Assembly (NCBI GenBank): GCA_009773765.1
Contig: WTWZ01000013.1
Span: 92,733 to 156,732 of the forward strand
Direction: 5' to 3'
From: Prolixibacteraceae bacterium
GTDB taxonomy: Bacteria > Bacteroidota > Bacteroidia > Bacteroidales > Prolixibacteraceae
Length of the DNA: 64,000 bases
Shown: positions 26,479 through 34,795 of the stretch, piece after piece
How the letters are laid out: each line of letters opens with the position of its first letter
Numbering within the stretch: the stretch's first letter is position 1
The notes under the pieces: generated by a model
What the model was told of the DNA's origin: nothing
Databases searched by the model: none
Seen by the model: only the letters and a program-made list of their open reading frames with translations
Program-made: the position numbers and the translations under genes

Positions 26479-28604
26479 AAACAACTTTACTTTTTATCGT
26501 CTTGTTTTTTAGTCTGACAAATTTGTTCGGACATAACCAACTCAGGGTTGGAGACCCCAGAAATTCGTGGCAAACCTACCAGGGAACAATTGAGGAAGTC
26601 AGTTTAACAGTTGCTCCAAAAGGACTTTTCATGGAGTACGGTTTAACGCTTACTTTTTCGTCGCGCGGCACCGTTTGGACACAAGTAAAAGACACGCTCG
26701 AAGTGACCCTAAACTTCGATTTACCCGAAAATGCGATGATTACCGATTCGTGGCTGTGGTTTGGCAAAGACACCATAAAAGCCGTAATTCTCGACCGGTG
26801 GACTGCATCTTCGATCTACGAAAGCATTGTGCAACGCCGGAGAGACCCGTCGATCCTGTTTAAACAATCGGCAAATCAATACGAGCTGCGGATTTTTCCG
26901 ATGGCAGGCAACGAAACGCGAAAAGTAAAAATAACTTACCTGATGCCGGTTTCATGGAATAAATACAACATATCAACCAGCCTGCCCTTCCCGATTTTGA
27001 AAACTTCGTTAACGCTGCCCCAAAAATTTGCTGTTACAATTAAAGATGACGGGAACTGGAAAAATCCGCAGATTTTGGGAGATGAAAGTCTTGTTTTTAA
27101 GAATGAAATCAATAAAAATGGCAGCGTTTTTAAAACCGTTGAAATTCCATCTTCGAAATACAGCAGTAACCTGAAAATCGGGTTCGACACTCCTCTGAAA
27201 AACGGATTTTATTTTTCGAAATACAAAACCGGAGATGAAGGTTTTTACCAACTGGCGCTTTCACCATCCAGTTTTCTTAATTCAACAAGTGCAAAAAAAG
27301 TAGCCGTTCTTGTTGATTACGATGCCTCAAACACAAATCTGAAAAGCCTTGAAATATTGAATATTCTGAAAGAAGAAATGCAAAATAACCTTAACCCGGT
27401 GGATTCATTTAATCTTATTTTTTCGAACCTGAACATTTTACGACACGGCGAAAAATGGGTACAAGCCACTCATCAAAATATCGCGGCTGCCTTTCAGATA
27501 TTCGATAATGAAATCAGCAGTTACAGCAACCTCGCCACTTTGCTGGCAAATGGAATTGAATTTGTAAACGATAACGGTGGAGACGCGAAAATACTGCTCA
27601 TTTCCAACTCAAATCATTACTCCGATTACAAAGTGGCCAACAAACTCATTGAAGATTTGATGGCAATGATGAAATCGAAAATTCAAATCCACATTGCCGA
27701 TTATCAGTCGCTAAATTACAAGTACTTTTACACCAATAATATACGATACATCGGAAACGGATATTTTTATTCGAACCTCGCAAAACTTACATCAGGTTCA
27801 TACCAGAATTTATCGAAGGGAGAAACGGAGGCTGAAATTATTGGTTCCACATTTCGCTACATAAATGGTTCAATCAATTCTTTCGACTTGCATACCACGC
27901 TCGAAAATGGTTTTTGTTACAGCCGGTTCAGCCTCAACAAAGATGAAAACGTGGCCTATTTAAACGAAATGATTTTACAGACCGGAAAATTCAAAGGCGA
28001 ATTTCCTTTCAGGATTGATTTTTCGGGCGAATACAATAAAGAAATCTTTTCGAAAAAAATTGAGATTGCTGATACGCAAGCAGAAAATGATTCAATTGTG
28101 AAGAAAATCTGGGCTGGTTCGTTTATCAGAAACATGGAAAAGAATTATTCATCAAATGATATTGTAGGCGAAATTATTCACGAAAGCATTAAAAACCGGA
28201 TACTTTCACTCTACACATCGTTCCTTTGCCTCGAAGATACAAGCCGGTGGTGCCTCACCTGTTTGCCCAACCAGTTTAAAAACGATATGGAAAATGTGCT
28301 AACTTCTGCCAGTAATTTTGGCGAACTTTCCGACACGGTTTCAGTTTACCCAAATCCCTTCAGCGATAATATCTCTATCGAAATTCAGTTGACAGAATCA
28401 AGCGCCTTGCAGGATTTATCGGTTTACGATTTAAAAGGTTCGCTGATATACAAATTCGATAAAAACATTTTGAACGCAGGAAGCAAAAAAACAATCACCT
28501 GGAACGGGAAATCGCAAAATGGCTCAACATTAAAACCCGGAATTTACTTGCTTGTATTTAAAACTGCAAAAACCAGCAAAACCGTAAAAATTGTAAAACA
28601 GTAA
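26475..28604 (+). CDS. VIT-domain protein with T9SS sorting domain
   Basis: 709 residues with signal peptide (MKTTLLFIVLFFSLTNLFG). A vault protein inter-alpha-trypsin (VIT) domain follows (about 35-150: ASSIYESIVQRRRDPSILF and QYELRIFPM). Next is a von Willebrand A-like region (about 265-420: KKVAVLVDYDASN, DSFNLIFSN). The last 80 residues (from about 630: VSVYPNPFSDNISIEI to LLVFKTAKTSKTVKIVKQ) form a Por secretion C-terminal domain, so it should cross the outer membrane by type IX secretion and be surface-anchored or released. Likely an adhesion or protein-binding role, inferred only. Confidence 0.88.
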   Translation: MKTTLLFIVLFFSLTNLFGHNQLRVGDPRNSWQTYQGTIEEVSLTVAPKGLFMEYGLTLTFSSRGTVWTQVKDTLEVTLNFDLPENAMITDSWLWFGKDTIKAVILDRWTASSIYESIVQRRRDPSILFKQSANQYELRIFPMAGNETRKVKITYLMPVSWNKYNISTSLPFPILKTSLTLPQKFAVTIKDDGNWKNPQILGDESLVFKNEINKNGSVFKTVEIPSSKYSSNLKIGFDTPLKNGFYFSKYKTGDEGFYQLALSPSSFLNSTSAKKVAVLVDYDASNTNLKSLEILNILKEEMQNNLNPVDSFNLIFSNLNILRHGEKWVQATHQNIAAAFQIFDNEISSYSNLATLLANGIEFVNDNGGDAKILLISNSNHYSDYKVANKLIEDLMAMMKSKIQIHIADYQSLNYKYFYTNNIRYIGNGYFYSNLAKLTSGSYQNLSKGETEAEIIGSTFRYINGSINSFDLHTTLENGFCYSRFSLNKDENVAYLNEMILQTGKFKGEFPFRIDFSGEYNKEIFSKKIEIADTQAENDSIVKKIWAGSFIRNMEKNYSSNDIVGEIIHESIKNRILSLYTSFLCLEDTSRWCLTCLPNQFKNDMENVLTSASNFGELSDTVSVYPNPFSDNISIEIQLTESSALQDLSVYDLKGSLIYKFDKNILNAGSKKTITWNGKSQNGSTLKPGIYLLVFKTAKTSKTVKIVKQ

Positions 28605-28612
28605 CAGGTTTT

Positions 28613-28645
28613 AGTCATACTATGACTTTGAGTCATAGTATGACT
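28613..28645. terminator. Perfect 15-bp inverted repeat between convergent genes
   Basis: AGTCATACTATGACT, spacer TTG, AGTCATAGTATGACT: every base of the arms pairs. It is flanked by TTTT on the left and AAAT...AAAA on the right, so it can act as a terminator in both directions for the converging VIT-protein and araB genes. Confidence 0.8.
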
Positions 28646-28661
28646 AAATGACTAAAATGGA

Positions 28662-30329
28662 TTAATATTCAAATTCAATCAACTTCCCAAACTTTTGATA
28701 TTGCTGGTAAAGCGCTTTGTATTTTTCCACGTTTTCAGGAATCGGATGATATTCGGTTTCAATCCCCCCTCCCATTTTCTTTTGTGCTTCGGCAGTTGAA
28801 GAATAAACTCCGGCAACAACCGCAGCAGCCATTGCCGAACCCAGCGCACAAGCCTGTTCTGAGCGTGCAACTTTGATTGGCATATTCAAAACATCGGCCA
28901 CAATCTGCATTACAAACGGCGATTTTTTGGCAACTCCGCCAAGCGCAATTACACCATCAATTCTTACTCCTTCGGCAATAAACCTGTCGTTGATGGCTTT
29001 TGAGCCAAAAGCGGTGGCTTCAACCAAAGCACGGAAAATTCGCGGTGCATCGGAACCGAGATTCAGTCCGGCAATCGCGCCTTTTAAAGCCTGGTTTGCA
29101 TCGGGTGTGCGGCGGCCATTCATCCAGTCGAGCGCTACAATGCCGCTTTCGGCAATCGGAAGCTTGGCTGCTTCTTCGCTTAGTTTGGCAATAATTTTAT
29201 CCGAAGTTTCGTCAATCAGTTTTTGTTTTGTGGCTTCGTCAATTAGAGTTGATTCGGCAAGCACATTTTGCAACGGCCACTCCAGAACACGTTTAAACCA
29301 CGCATAAATATCGCCAAAAGCAGATTGTCCGGCTTCAAGGCCCAACATTCCGGGAACAATTGAACCATCCACCTGACCGCAAATTCCGCTAACCAGTTTG
29401 TCGCCCACTTCTTCCATTGGGGCAATCAGCATGTCGCAGGTTGAAGTACCCATCACTTTCGAAAGGTAATAAGGTTCTATTTCGGCGCCAACCGCGCCCA
29501 GATGCGCGTCGAAAGCGCCAACTCCCACAAATACATCGGTTGAAAGTCCAAGTTTTCCAGCCCATTCGGGAGTCAGTTTACCGGCTGAAATATCGCAGGT
29601 AAATGTTTCTTTGTAAAGTCTTTCCCTTAAACCACTCAGCAGCGGATCAAGCGCAACCAGGAATTCTTCAGATGGTAACCCGTCAAAAGCCTCGTGCCAC
29701 ATGGCTTTGTGACCTGCCGCGCAACGGCTTCTTTTCAGTGTTTTCGGATTTGTGTTACCAGTTAAAATGGCCGGAATCCAATCGCAATGTTCCACCCACG
29801 AATAGGCGGCACGGAAAACCCCGGCGTCTTCTCGGATTACATGCAGCAGCTTTGCCCAAAACCATTCCGATGAATAAATCCCGCCTTCAAATTTAGTAAA
29901 ATCGATTTTCCATTTTTTTGCAAGCTGATTGATCTCCTCTGCTTCCTTCACAGCGGTGTGGTCTTTCCATAACACAAACATGGCATTCGGGTTTTCCTGA
30001 AAACCTGGCGTCAGCGAAAGTGGAACACCCTTTTCGTCAACGGCCACCGGGGTTGAACCGGTTGTATCGACTGATATTCCCACCACATTTTCGGCAACAC
30101 CGGCCGGAGTCTGTTTTAACGCCTCTTTTATTGTGTATTCCAATCCTTCGAGATAATCCTGCGGGTGCTGACGAAACTGGTTTTTTGGCGCATCGCAATA
30201 CATCTGTTTTTTCCACCGCGGGTAGTTAAAAACTGCACTGGCAACCTCCTTTCCGGTTTCCACATTTACAATTAACGAACGCACCGAGTCGGTGCCATAG
30301 TCTAATCCAATCGTGTATTTTGAATTCAT
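28662..30329 (-). CDS. araB: Ribulokinase
   Basis: 555 residues, FGGY carbohydrate kinase family. The N-terminal phosphate-binding motif is DYGTDSVRSLIVN (about 10-22), followed by the substrate loop SVDTTGSTPVAVD, the middle signature GVGAFDAHLGAVGAEI and C-terminal GGVAKKSPFVMQIVADVLN. It phosphorylates L-ribulose to L-ribulose 5-phosphate using ATP. The length and motifs match the AraB subfamily rather than xylulokinase. araD follows on the same strand, 110 bp further on, across heptamer repeats. No araA or regulator is in the window. Confidence 0.95.
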   Translation of the reverse strand: MNSKYTIGLDYGTDSVRSLIVNVETGKEVASAVFNYPRWKKQMYCDAPKNQFRQHPQDYLEGLEYTIKEALKQTPAGVAENVVGISVDTTGSTPVAVDEKGVPLSLTPGFQENPNAMFVLWKDHTAVKEAEEINQLAKKWKIDFTKFEGGIYSSEWFWAKLLHVIREDAGVFRAAYSWVEHCDWIPAILTGNTNPKTLKRSRCAAGHKAMWHEAFDGLPSEEFLVALDPLLSGLRERLYKETFTCDISAGKLTPEWAGKLGLSTDVFVGVGAFDAHLGAVGAEIEPYYLSKVMGTSTCDMLIAPMEEVGDKLVSGICGQVDGSIVPGMLGLEAGQSAFGDIYAWFKRVLEWPLQNVLAESTLIDEATKQKLIDETSDKIIAKLSEEAAKLPIAESGIVALDWMNGRRTPDANQALKGAIAGLNLGSDAPRIFRALVEATAFGSKAINDRFIAEGVRIDGVIALGGVAKKSPFVMQIVADVLNMPIKVARSEQACALGSAMAAAVVAGVYSSTAEAQKKMGGGIETEYHPIPENVEKYKALYQQYQKFGKLIEFEY

Positions 30330-30354
30330 ATTTCTGATAGATTTTATTATTTAT

Positions 30355-30441
30355 TACTGGATACTGGATACTGGATACTGGTACTGGATACTGGATACTG
30401 GATACTGGATACTGGATACTTTAAACTTTAAACTTTAAACT
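30355..30441. repeat. Heptanucleotide tandem repeats between araB and araD
   Basis: TACTGGA is repeated about nine times (30355-30420; one unit lacks the final A) and is followed at once by three TTTAAAC units (30420-30441). Other 7-bp arrays occur at 45321, 46886, 54641 and 63.42 kb. Confidence 0.85.
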
Positions 30442-31126
30442 ACCCCTGTCCGTAATACGCCCCCTCTCCGTGTTTCCGTAGAAAATGTTTATCGAGCAGG
30501 GCCTGTCCCATAGTAGTTTTTGGATTCAGATAAAGCGAACGGAACGCCATTTTTGCCACCTGTTCCATCACCACGGCATTATGAACAGCATCGCCGGGGC
30601 TTTTGCCCCAAGCAAACGGCCCGTGGTTGTTTACCAAAACACCGGGAACCTGGTCAGGATTCAAGTCCTTAAAAGTTTCTACGATCACTTTTCCTGTTTC
30701 CAGTTCATACTGACTTTCAATTTCAGCATTTGTCATTTTGCGGGTACATGGAATCTGGCCATAAAAATAATCGGCATGTGTTGTACCGATGGCAGGAATT
30801 GGTAGTCCGGCCTGTGCCCATGACGTAGCCCATTCGGAGTGTGTATGAACCACCCCGCCAATATTTTTGAACTTCCGGTACAATAATAAATGAGTGGCCA
30901 TGTCGCTCGAAGGTTTTAGATTTCCTTCCACAACTTCGCCATCCAGGTTAACCACCACCATATCTTTGGCTTTCATTTTTTCGTAGCCCAGGCCGCTGGG
31001 TTTAATCACCACCAAACCTTTTGCGCGGTCGATAGCGCTAACATTTCCCCAGGTAAAAATCACCAATCCGTGTTTTACCAAATCGAGGTTAGCATTTAAG
31101 GCTTGTACTTTTAATTTTTCAAGCAT
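30440..31126 (-). CDS. araD: L-ribulose-5-phosphate 4-epimerase
   Basis: 228 residues, class II aldolase fold. Zinc and substrate motifs are visible: [19 protein letters not shown] (substrate loop), [10 protein letters not shown], the zinc His pair [26 protein letters not shown], and [16 protein letters not shown] near the third His. It converts L-ribulose 5-phosphate to D-xylulose 5-phosphate, feeding the pentose phosphate pathway. The size and motif set fit AraD better than fuculose aldolase. The gene is the first after GH97 on the minus strand and is followed by araB. Confidence 0.95.
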   Translation of the reverse strand: MLEKLKVQALNANLDLVKHGLVIFTWGNVSAIDRAKGLVVIKPSGLGYEKMKAKDMVVVNLDGEVVEGNLKPSSDMATHLLLYRKFKNIGGVVHTHSEWATSWAQAGLPIPAIGTTHADYFYGQIPCTRKMTNAEIESQYELETGKVIVETFKDLNPDQVPGVLVNNHGPFAWGKSPGDAVHNAVVMEQVAKMAFRSLYLNPKTTMGQALLDKHFLRKHGEGAYYGQG

Positions 31127-31160
31127 ACTATTGAGTTTAAAGTTCCGGTTTTAAAGTTCA

Positions 31161-31198
31161 AAGTCTCCCCCCTTCGGGGGGGATTAAGGGGGGCTTCC
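31161..31198. repeat. GC-rich palindromic repeat abutting the GH97 stop codon
   Basis: CTCCCCCC-TTC-GGGGGG followed by ATTAAGGGGGGCTTCC, then the GH97 stop. Same family and same relation to a stop codon as 8814 and 10982. Confidence 0.7.
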
Positions 31199-33129
31199 TA
31201 TTCAATCCACGCAGCAAAACCGCCTCCCGGCGCCATTTTTATTTTAACAACGTCACCCTTTGTAACAATTGTTTCCCTTTGTTCCGCAATTTCGGCATTT
31301 TGTTTGGTTTTTTCGGTATCCGAAAAGCTTGTCATTTTGTAGTTTCCTTCGCCCAAAAAATCGAGTTTTATCTCCAGTTCCCTCTCAAAACTGTTGGTCA
31401 TTGCGCCAATAAACCAGGTTTTGCCCGAACGCCGAGCCATGGTAATGTATTCTGAAACAGCGCCATTCAATACTTTTGTGTCGTCCCAAACTGATTTCAC
31501 CTGCTTCAGAAAATCCTCGCCAACCTGTCCGTAATAATTTTTTGGATGGTCGCAGGCAACAAGGTACGGACTGTCGTAAATTACAAACTGCGATAGTGTA
31601 TTTGCGCGGGTCCCAAGAACCTGAGCCGGAGTTCCGTTTTGAAACTTATCGGGATTCCGGTTCAAAAATCCTCCCGGCGTAAAATCCATAGGGCCGGCCA
31701 GCATCCGGGTAAAAGGCAAAGTGCATAAATGTTCCGGGGTAATCCGCAGCGACCATTTGTTGTATTCGTTGCCCAAAACTCCCTCGCGGGTAACCAGGTT
31801 TGGATAAGTACGCTGCCATCCATCGGGTTTAAATGCCCCGTGAAAATTGACCATCAAATGGTATTTTGCCGCTGTTTTCACCACCCTGTGATACCAGTTT
31901 ACCATTTCCTGATCGTCGCTGTCCATAAAATCGATTTTGATGCCGGCAATTCCCCATTTTTCGTAAAGTGCGCAAGCCTCCTCAAAATTAAAACGGTCAA
32001 CATCCGTATTATATAACCAAAGCCAGCAACGTACATTTTTACTTTTGGCATATTGCAGAATTTCGGGCATGTTAATTTGAGGCGCCGGTTTTTTAATGTC
32101 AGCAGTGGGTTCATTGAACTGACCATACCATTGCCAGTCGATAAGCATGAATGGCCAACCCATTTTAGACGCCAGATCAATATACTCGTAAATAACGGTT
32201 TGTTCCATTTTTACTTCCCCACTCCACCAGTGGTCCCAGGCGCTGACACCGGGTTTTATCCACGATGTTTCTGCAATCTCACATGGATCATTCAGATTTT
32301 GAACGATTTCCGATTCCACCAGTTTTCCGGGAGTTTCAGCCATCATTATCACCCGCCAGGGAGTTTTGTGCGATGTTTTGAAAACCACTTTATCACCGTT
32401 TTCGGGTTGGCCTTTTCTTGGCGACAAAGCTGTTCTTAAAGAGTAATTATCTTTGCCCTGACTTGATTTCAAATACATTCCTGCATAGTTCTCAATATCA
32501 GCTTCAGTTATTGCAGCATAACAATTTTCATTGATTTTCAATGTTAACGGAAGGCCAATTACCATTTCCGGGGTAATTTCACCTATTTTTCTTTCAAAAT
32601 GCTCAACCTCCTGCGAAGTGGTATAACTTCCATAATTAACAGCCCAACAAGAATGGCTGGATGTAAAGTTAAACTGCGAAAGCTCATCAGTAATTACATA
32701 TTCATGGTTGAATTGCTGGTCAGGAAATTCAGTCCGAAAAGCAACACCATCGTTAAAAACCCTGAATTCCAAATTGATTAACCTCGATGGAAAACGGATT
32801 TCCTTCATTTCAATTTTCAGTCCATTAAAATGATTTCTGATGGTTTCGAATCTTTTCAAGATTGGTTTCCAGGTTTCATCAACGGTAAAAGTTTTATCTG
32901 AAATTATCTGTAAATCCTTTCCAAGCGGAGGCGCCTGCCGGAAAGTGAAGGCGATAGAAGATGATTCGATAACAATATTATTTTCGAACTTTACGGAATA
33001 TTTCATTCCCTTTTCGACAGAAACAGTTACTTTAATTTTTCCATCGGGCGATAAAACCTGAAATTCTTTGGCTTTGAGTACAGGGGCAACTAGAAATAAT
33101 AAGATTATCAGGCTAAGCAAGTATTTCAT
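31198..33129 (-). CDS. Glycoside hydrolase family 97 (retaining type)
   Basis: 643 residues with signal peptide (MKYLLSLIILLFLVAPVLKA), so periplasmic or exported. An N-terminal beta-sandwich (about 20-280) precedes a (beta/alpha)8 catalytic domain and a C-terminal sandwich. The segment WGIAGIKIDFMDSDDQEM carries an Asp at the place where retaining GH97 enzymes have their nucleophile, rather than the inverting SusB arrangement. Retaining members include alpha-galactosidases and a Bacteroides enzyme with beta-L-arabinopyranosidase activity. Next to araD and araB, arabinose release is plausible. Specificity cannot be fixed from sequence. Confidence 0.9.
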   Translation of the reverse strand: MKYLLSLIILLFLVAPVLKAKEFQVLSPDGKIKVTVSVEKGMKYSVKFENNIVIESSSIAFTFRQAPPLGKDLQIISDKTFTVDETWKPILKRFETIRNHFNGLKIEMKEIRFPSRLINLEFRVFNDGVAFRTEFPDQQFNHEYVITDELSQFNFTSSHSCWAVNYGSYTTSQEVEHFERKIGEITPEMVIGLPLTLKINENCYAAITEADIENYAGMYLKSSQGKDNYSLRTALSPRKGQPENGDKVVFKTSHKTPWRVIMMAETPGKLVESEIVQNLNDPCEIAETSWIKPGVSAWDHWWSGEVKMEQTVIYEYIDLASKMGWPFMLIDWQWYGQFNEPTADIKKPAPQINMPEILQYAKSKNVRCWLWLYNTDVDRFNFEEACALYEKWGIAGIKIDFMDSDDQEMVNWYHRVVKTAAKYHLMVNFHGAFKPDGWQRTYPNLVTREGVLGNEYNKWSLRITPEHLCTLPFTRMLAGPMDFTPGGFLNRNPDKFQNGTPAQVLGTRANTLSQFVIYDSPYLVACDHPKNYYGQVGEDFLKQVKSVWDDTKVLNGAVSEYITMARRSGKTWFIGAMTNSFERELEIKLDFLGEGNYKMTSFSDTEKTKQNAEIAEQRETIVTKGDVVKIKMAPGGGFAAWIE

Positions 33130-33206
33130 GATTTTTAAGGTTTAAAATAATTGAGTTGCAAAATTTTATAGCGTGAAAATAACACTTAAGTTAAAACATC
33201 CACAAA

Positions 33207-33232
33207 AAAAGCCCGGTAAAATTTCCGGGCCT
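33207..33232 (-). terminator. Terminator of the Hsp20 gene
   Basis: GCCCGG (33211-33216) and CCGGGC (33225-33230) with flanking A and T runs. On the minus strand the hairpin is followed by TTTTTTT, a standard intrinsic terminator 30 bp after the Hsp20 stop. Confidence 0.8.
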
Positions 33233-33262
33233 TTAAATCAACTCAAACCAAATCAACCAAAC

Positions 33263-33712
33263 TTATGAAATTTTAATATCTACGGGCGCTTTTTCAAGCG
33301 CTTCCTCTTTTTTGGGCAACAACAGGTGTAAAACCCCGTTTTCAAATTTTGCACCAATACTGTCAACTTTTACTGTGTTGGGCAACTGAAACTGTTTTTC
33401 GAAGTTAAACACCCCAAACTCACGATGTTCATACTTATAATTTTCTTCCTTTTCCTGCTCTTCAGGTTTGTCAACTTTAACGGTTAACAAATTTTTGTGA
33501 ACATTGATTTGCACATCTTCCTTTGCAAAACCTGGCAATAACAGTTCAATTCTGAAATCTGTTTCGGTTTCGAATACATTGGTGGCAGGTTTACATTTGC
33601 AATTGCGCAGATAATTTTCGTGGTAATCGCTGGTTGAAAAACTGTTCAGCATTTCGTTCACCAAATTTCTGTTTACACTGTAACGCGGATAGTAAAATCT
33701 AACTAAACTCAT
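33263..33712 (-). CDS. Small heat-shock protein (Hsp20/alpha-crystallin)
   Basis: 149 residues. The alpha-crystallin domain spans about 45-140: ETDFRIELLLPGFAKEDVQI, LLTVKVDKPEE, FGVFNFEKQFQLPNTV and ending in the signature KFENGVLHLLLPK. It is an ATP-independent holdase that keeps unfolding proteins soluble. It is preceded by a strong AAGGAG Shine-Dalgarno 8 bases before the ATG, rare in this group, which suggests high translation on induction. It stands alone between the GH97 and trmD genes. Confidence 0.95.
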   Translation of the reverse strand: MSLVRFYYPRYSVNRNLVNEMLNSFSTSDYHENYLRNCKCKPATNVFETETDFRIELLLPGFAKEDVQINVHKNLLTVKVDKPEEQEKEENYKYEHREFGVFNFEKQFQLPNTVKVDSIGAKFENGVLHLLLPKKEEALEKAPVDIKIS

Positions 33713-33726
33713 AACTTGTTTCTCCT
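33713..33726 (-). promoter_or_regulatory. Strong Shine-Dalgarno of the Hsp20 gene
   Basis: On the minus strand the sequence before the ATG reads AAAAAGGAGAAACAAGTT. AAGGAG at this distance is near ideal; most genes in the window lack such a site. Confidence 0.7.
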
Positions 33727-33929
33727 TTTTATTTAATTGTGATAATTTTAAATTTCTACCCTGCTTATTTCAATTCGTGTACCAACAAAATAAAACCAGT
33801 CAAAACATACAAACCAACACCATATTCGCGCCATATAGTCAGTTTAAATAATTAAATCATGTCACATCGTCATCTTTTATGACACTCTGATGAAATTATT
33901 AAGTTGAAAATCTATTCCGCCAGATTATT

Positions 33930-33937
33930 TACCTTTG
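33930..33937 (+). promoter_or_regulatory. Putative -7 box of trmD
   Basis: TACCTTTG matches TAnnTTTG, 15 bases before the trmD ATG, with a TTG 23 bases further upstream (slightly long spacing). Confidence 0.5.
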
Positions 33938-33952
33938 CGGAAAGTTACAACA

Positions 33953-34645
33953 ATGAGGATTGATATTATAACCGTACTGCCAGGGATGCTTGAAAGTCCT
34001 TTTAATTATTCCATCATTAAAAGAGCAAAAGAAAAGGGCCTGGCAGAAATTTACCTGCACAACCTGCGCGATTATTCTGAAGATAAACATCGACGGGTTG
34101 ACGATTATTCGTTTGGGAAAGACGCCGGAATGGTTATGGCAATTCAGCCCATTGAAAAGGCCATTGAAAAACTGAAAAGTGAACGTGAATATGACGAAGT
34201 GATTTTTACGACTCCCGACGGGAATATTTTCAGCCAAAAAACAGCAAACCAACTCTCCCTGAAAAAAAACCTGATTATTCTTTGCGGGCATTACAAGGGA
34301 ATCGATCAGCGCATCCGCGACCATTATATTACGATGGAAATATCGGTGGGCGATTATGTTTTAACCGGTGGCGAACTGGCCGCTGCAATTATTGCCGATA
34401 GTGTTGTCAGGCTTTTGCCCGGCGTGCTTTCCGACGAAACTTCTGCCCTGACGGATTCTTTTCAGGACAACTTATTAAGCCCGCCCGTTTATACCCGTCC
34501 GGCAGAATATAAAGGAATGAAAGTACCTGAAATCCTGCTTTCGGGCAACGACAAACTGATTGATGAATGGAAACATGAACAGGCAGTTGAACGCACCCGC
34601 CTGTTGCGGCCTGATTTGTACAGGAAGTACATGGGGGAAGATTGA
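33953..34645 (+). CDS. trmD: tRNA (guanine-N1)-methyltransferase
   Basis: 230 residues from ATG 33953 ([17 protein letters not shown]). The TTG six codons upstream is not needed. Family signatures: [50 protein letters not shown], and the trefoil-knot S-adenosylmethionine site [38 protein letters not shown] precedes the C-terminal domain. It methylates G37 of tRNAs in the cytoplasm, preventing +1 frameshifting. It is not in the usual rpsP-rimM-trmD-rplS cluster, which is common in Bacteroidota. Confidence 0.97.
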   Translation: MRIDIITVLPGMLESPFNYSIIKRAKEKGLAEIYLHNLRDYSEDKHRRVDDYSFGKDAGMVMAIQPIEKAIEKLKSEREYDEVIFTTPDGNIFSQKTANQLSLKKNLIILCGHYKGIDQRIRDHYITMEISVGDYVLTGGELAAAIIADSVVRLLPGVLSDETSALTDSFQDNLLSPPVYTRPAEYKGMKVPEILLSGNDKLIDEWKHEQAVERTRLLRPDLYRKYMGED

Positions 34646-34660
34646 AGGAATGAGGAATGC

Positions 34661-34721
34661 ATGAATGCTATAATGCTATAATGCTATAATGCCTGCCCGA
34701 ATGAAATCATTCAAGCGGGCG
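34661..34721 (+). repeat. Short tandem repeat followed by a REP-like palindrome
   Basis: Three units of ATGCTATA-type octamer (about 34665-34692) run directly into CTGCCCG...AGCGGGC (34693-34721), a member of the dispersed palindrome family. The palindrome may also act as the trmD/recQ bidirectional terminator. Short ATTGTTAA repeats follow. Confidence 0.65.
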
Positions 34722-34795
34722 TGATTGAAAGGAATTGTTAAATTGTTAAACAGCTAAATTGTTAAGCTCTCTGAACTTTGAACTCTGAACTCTCC

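Noticed and set aside
30355..30441. Possible CRISPR-like array
   Set aside because: Units are 7 bp head-to-tail with no spacers.
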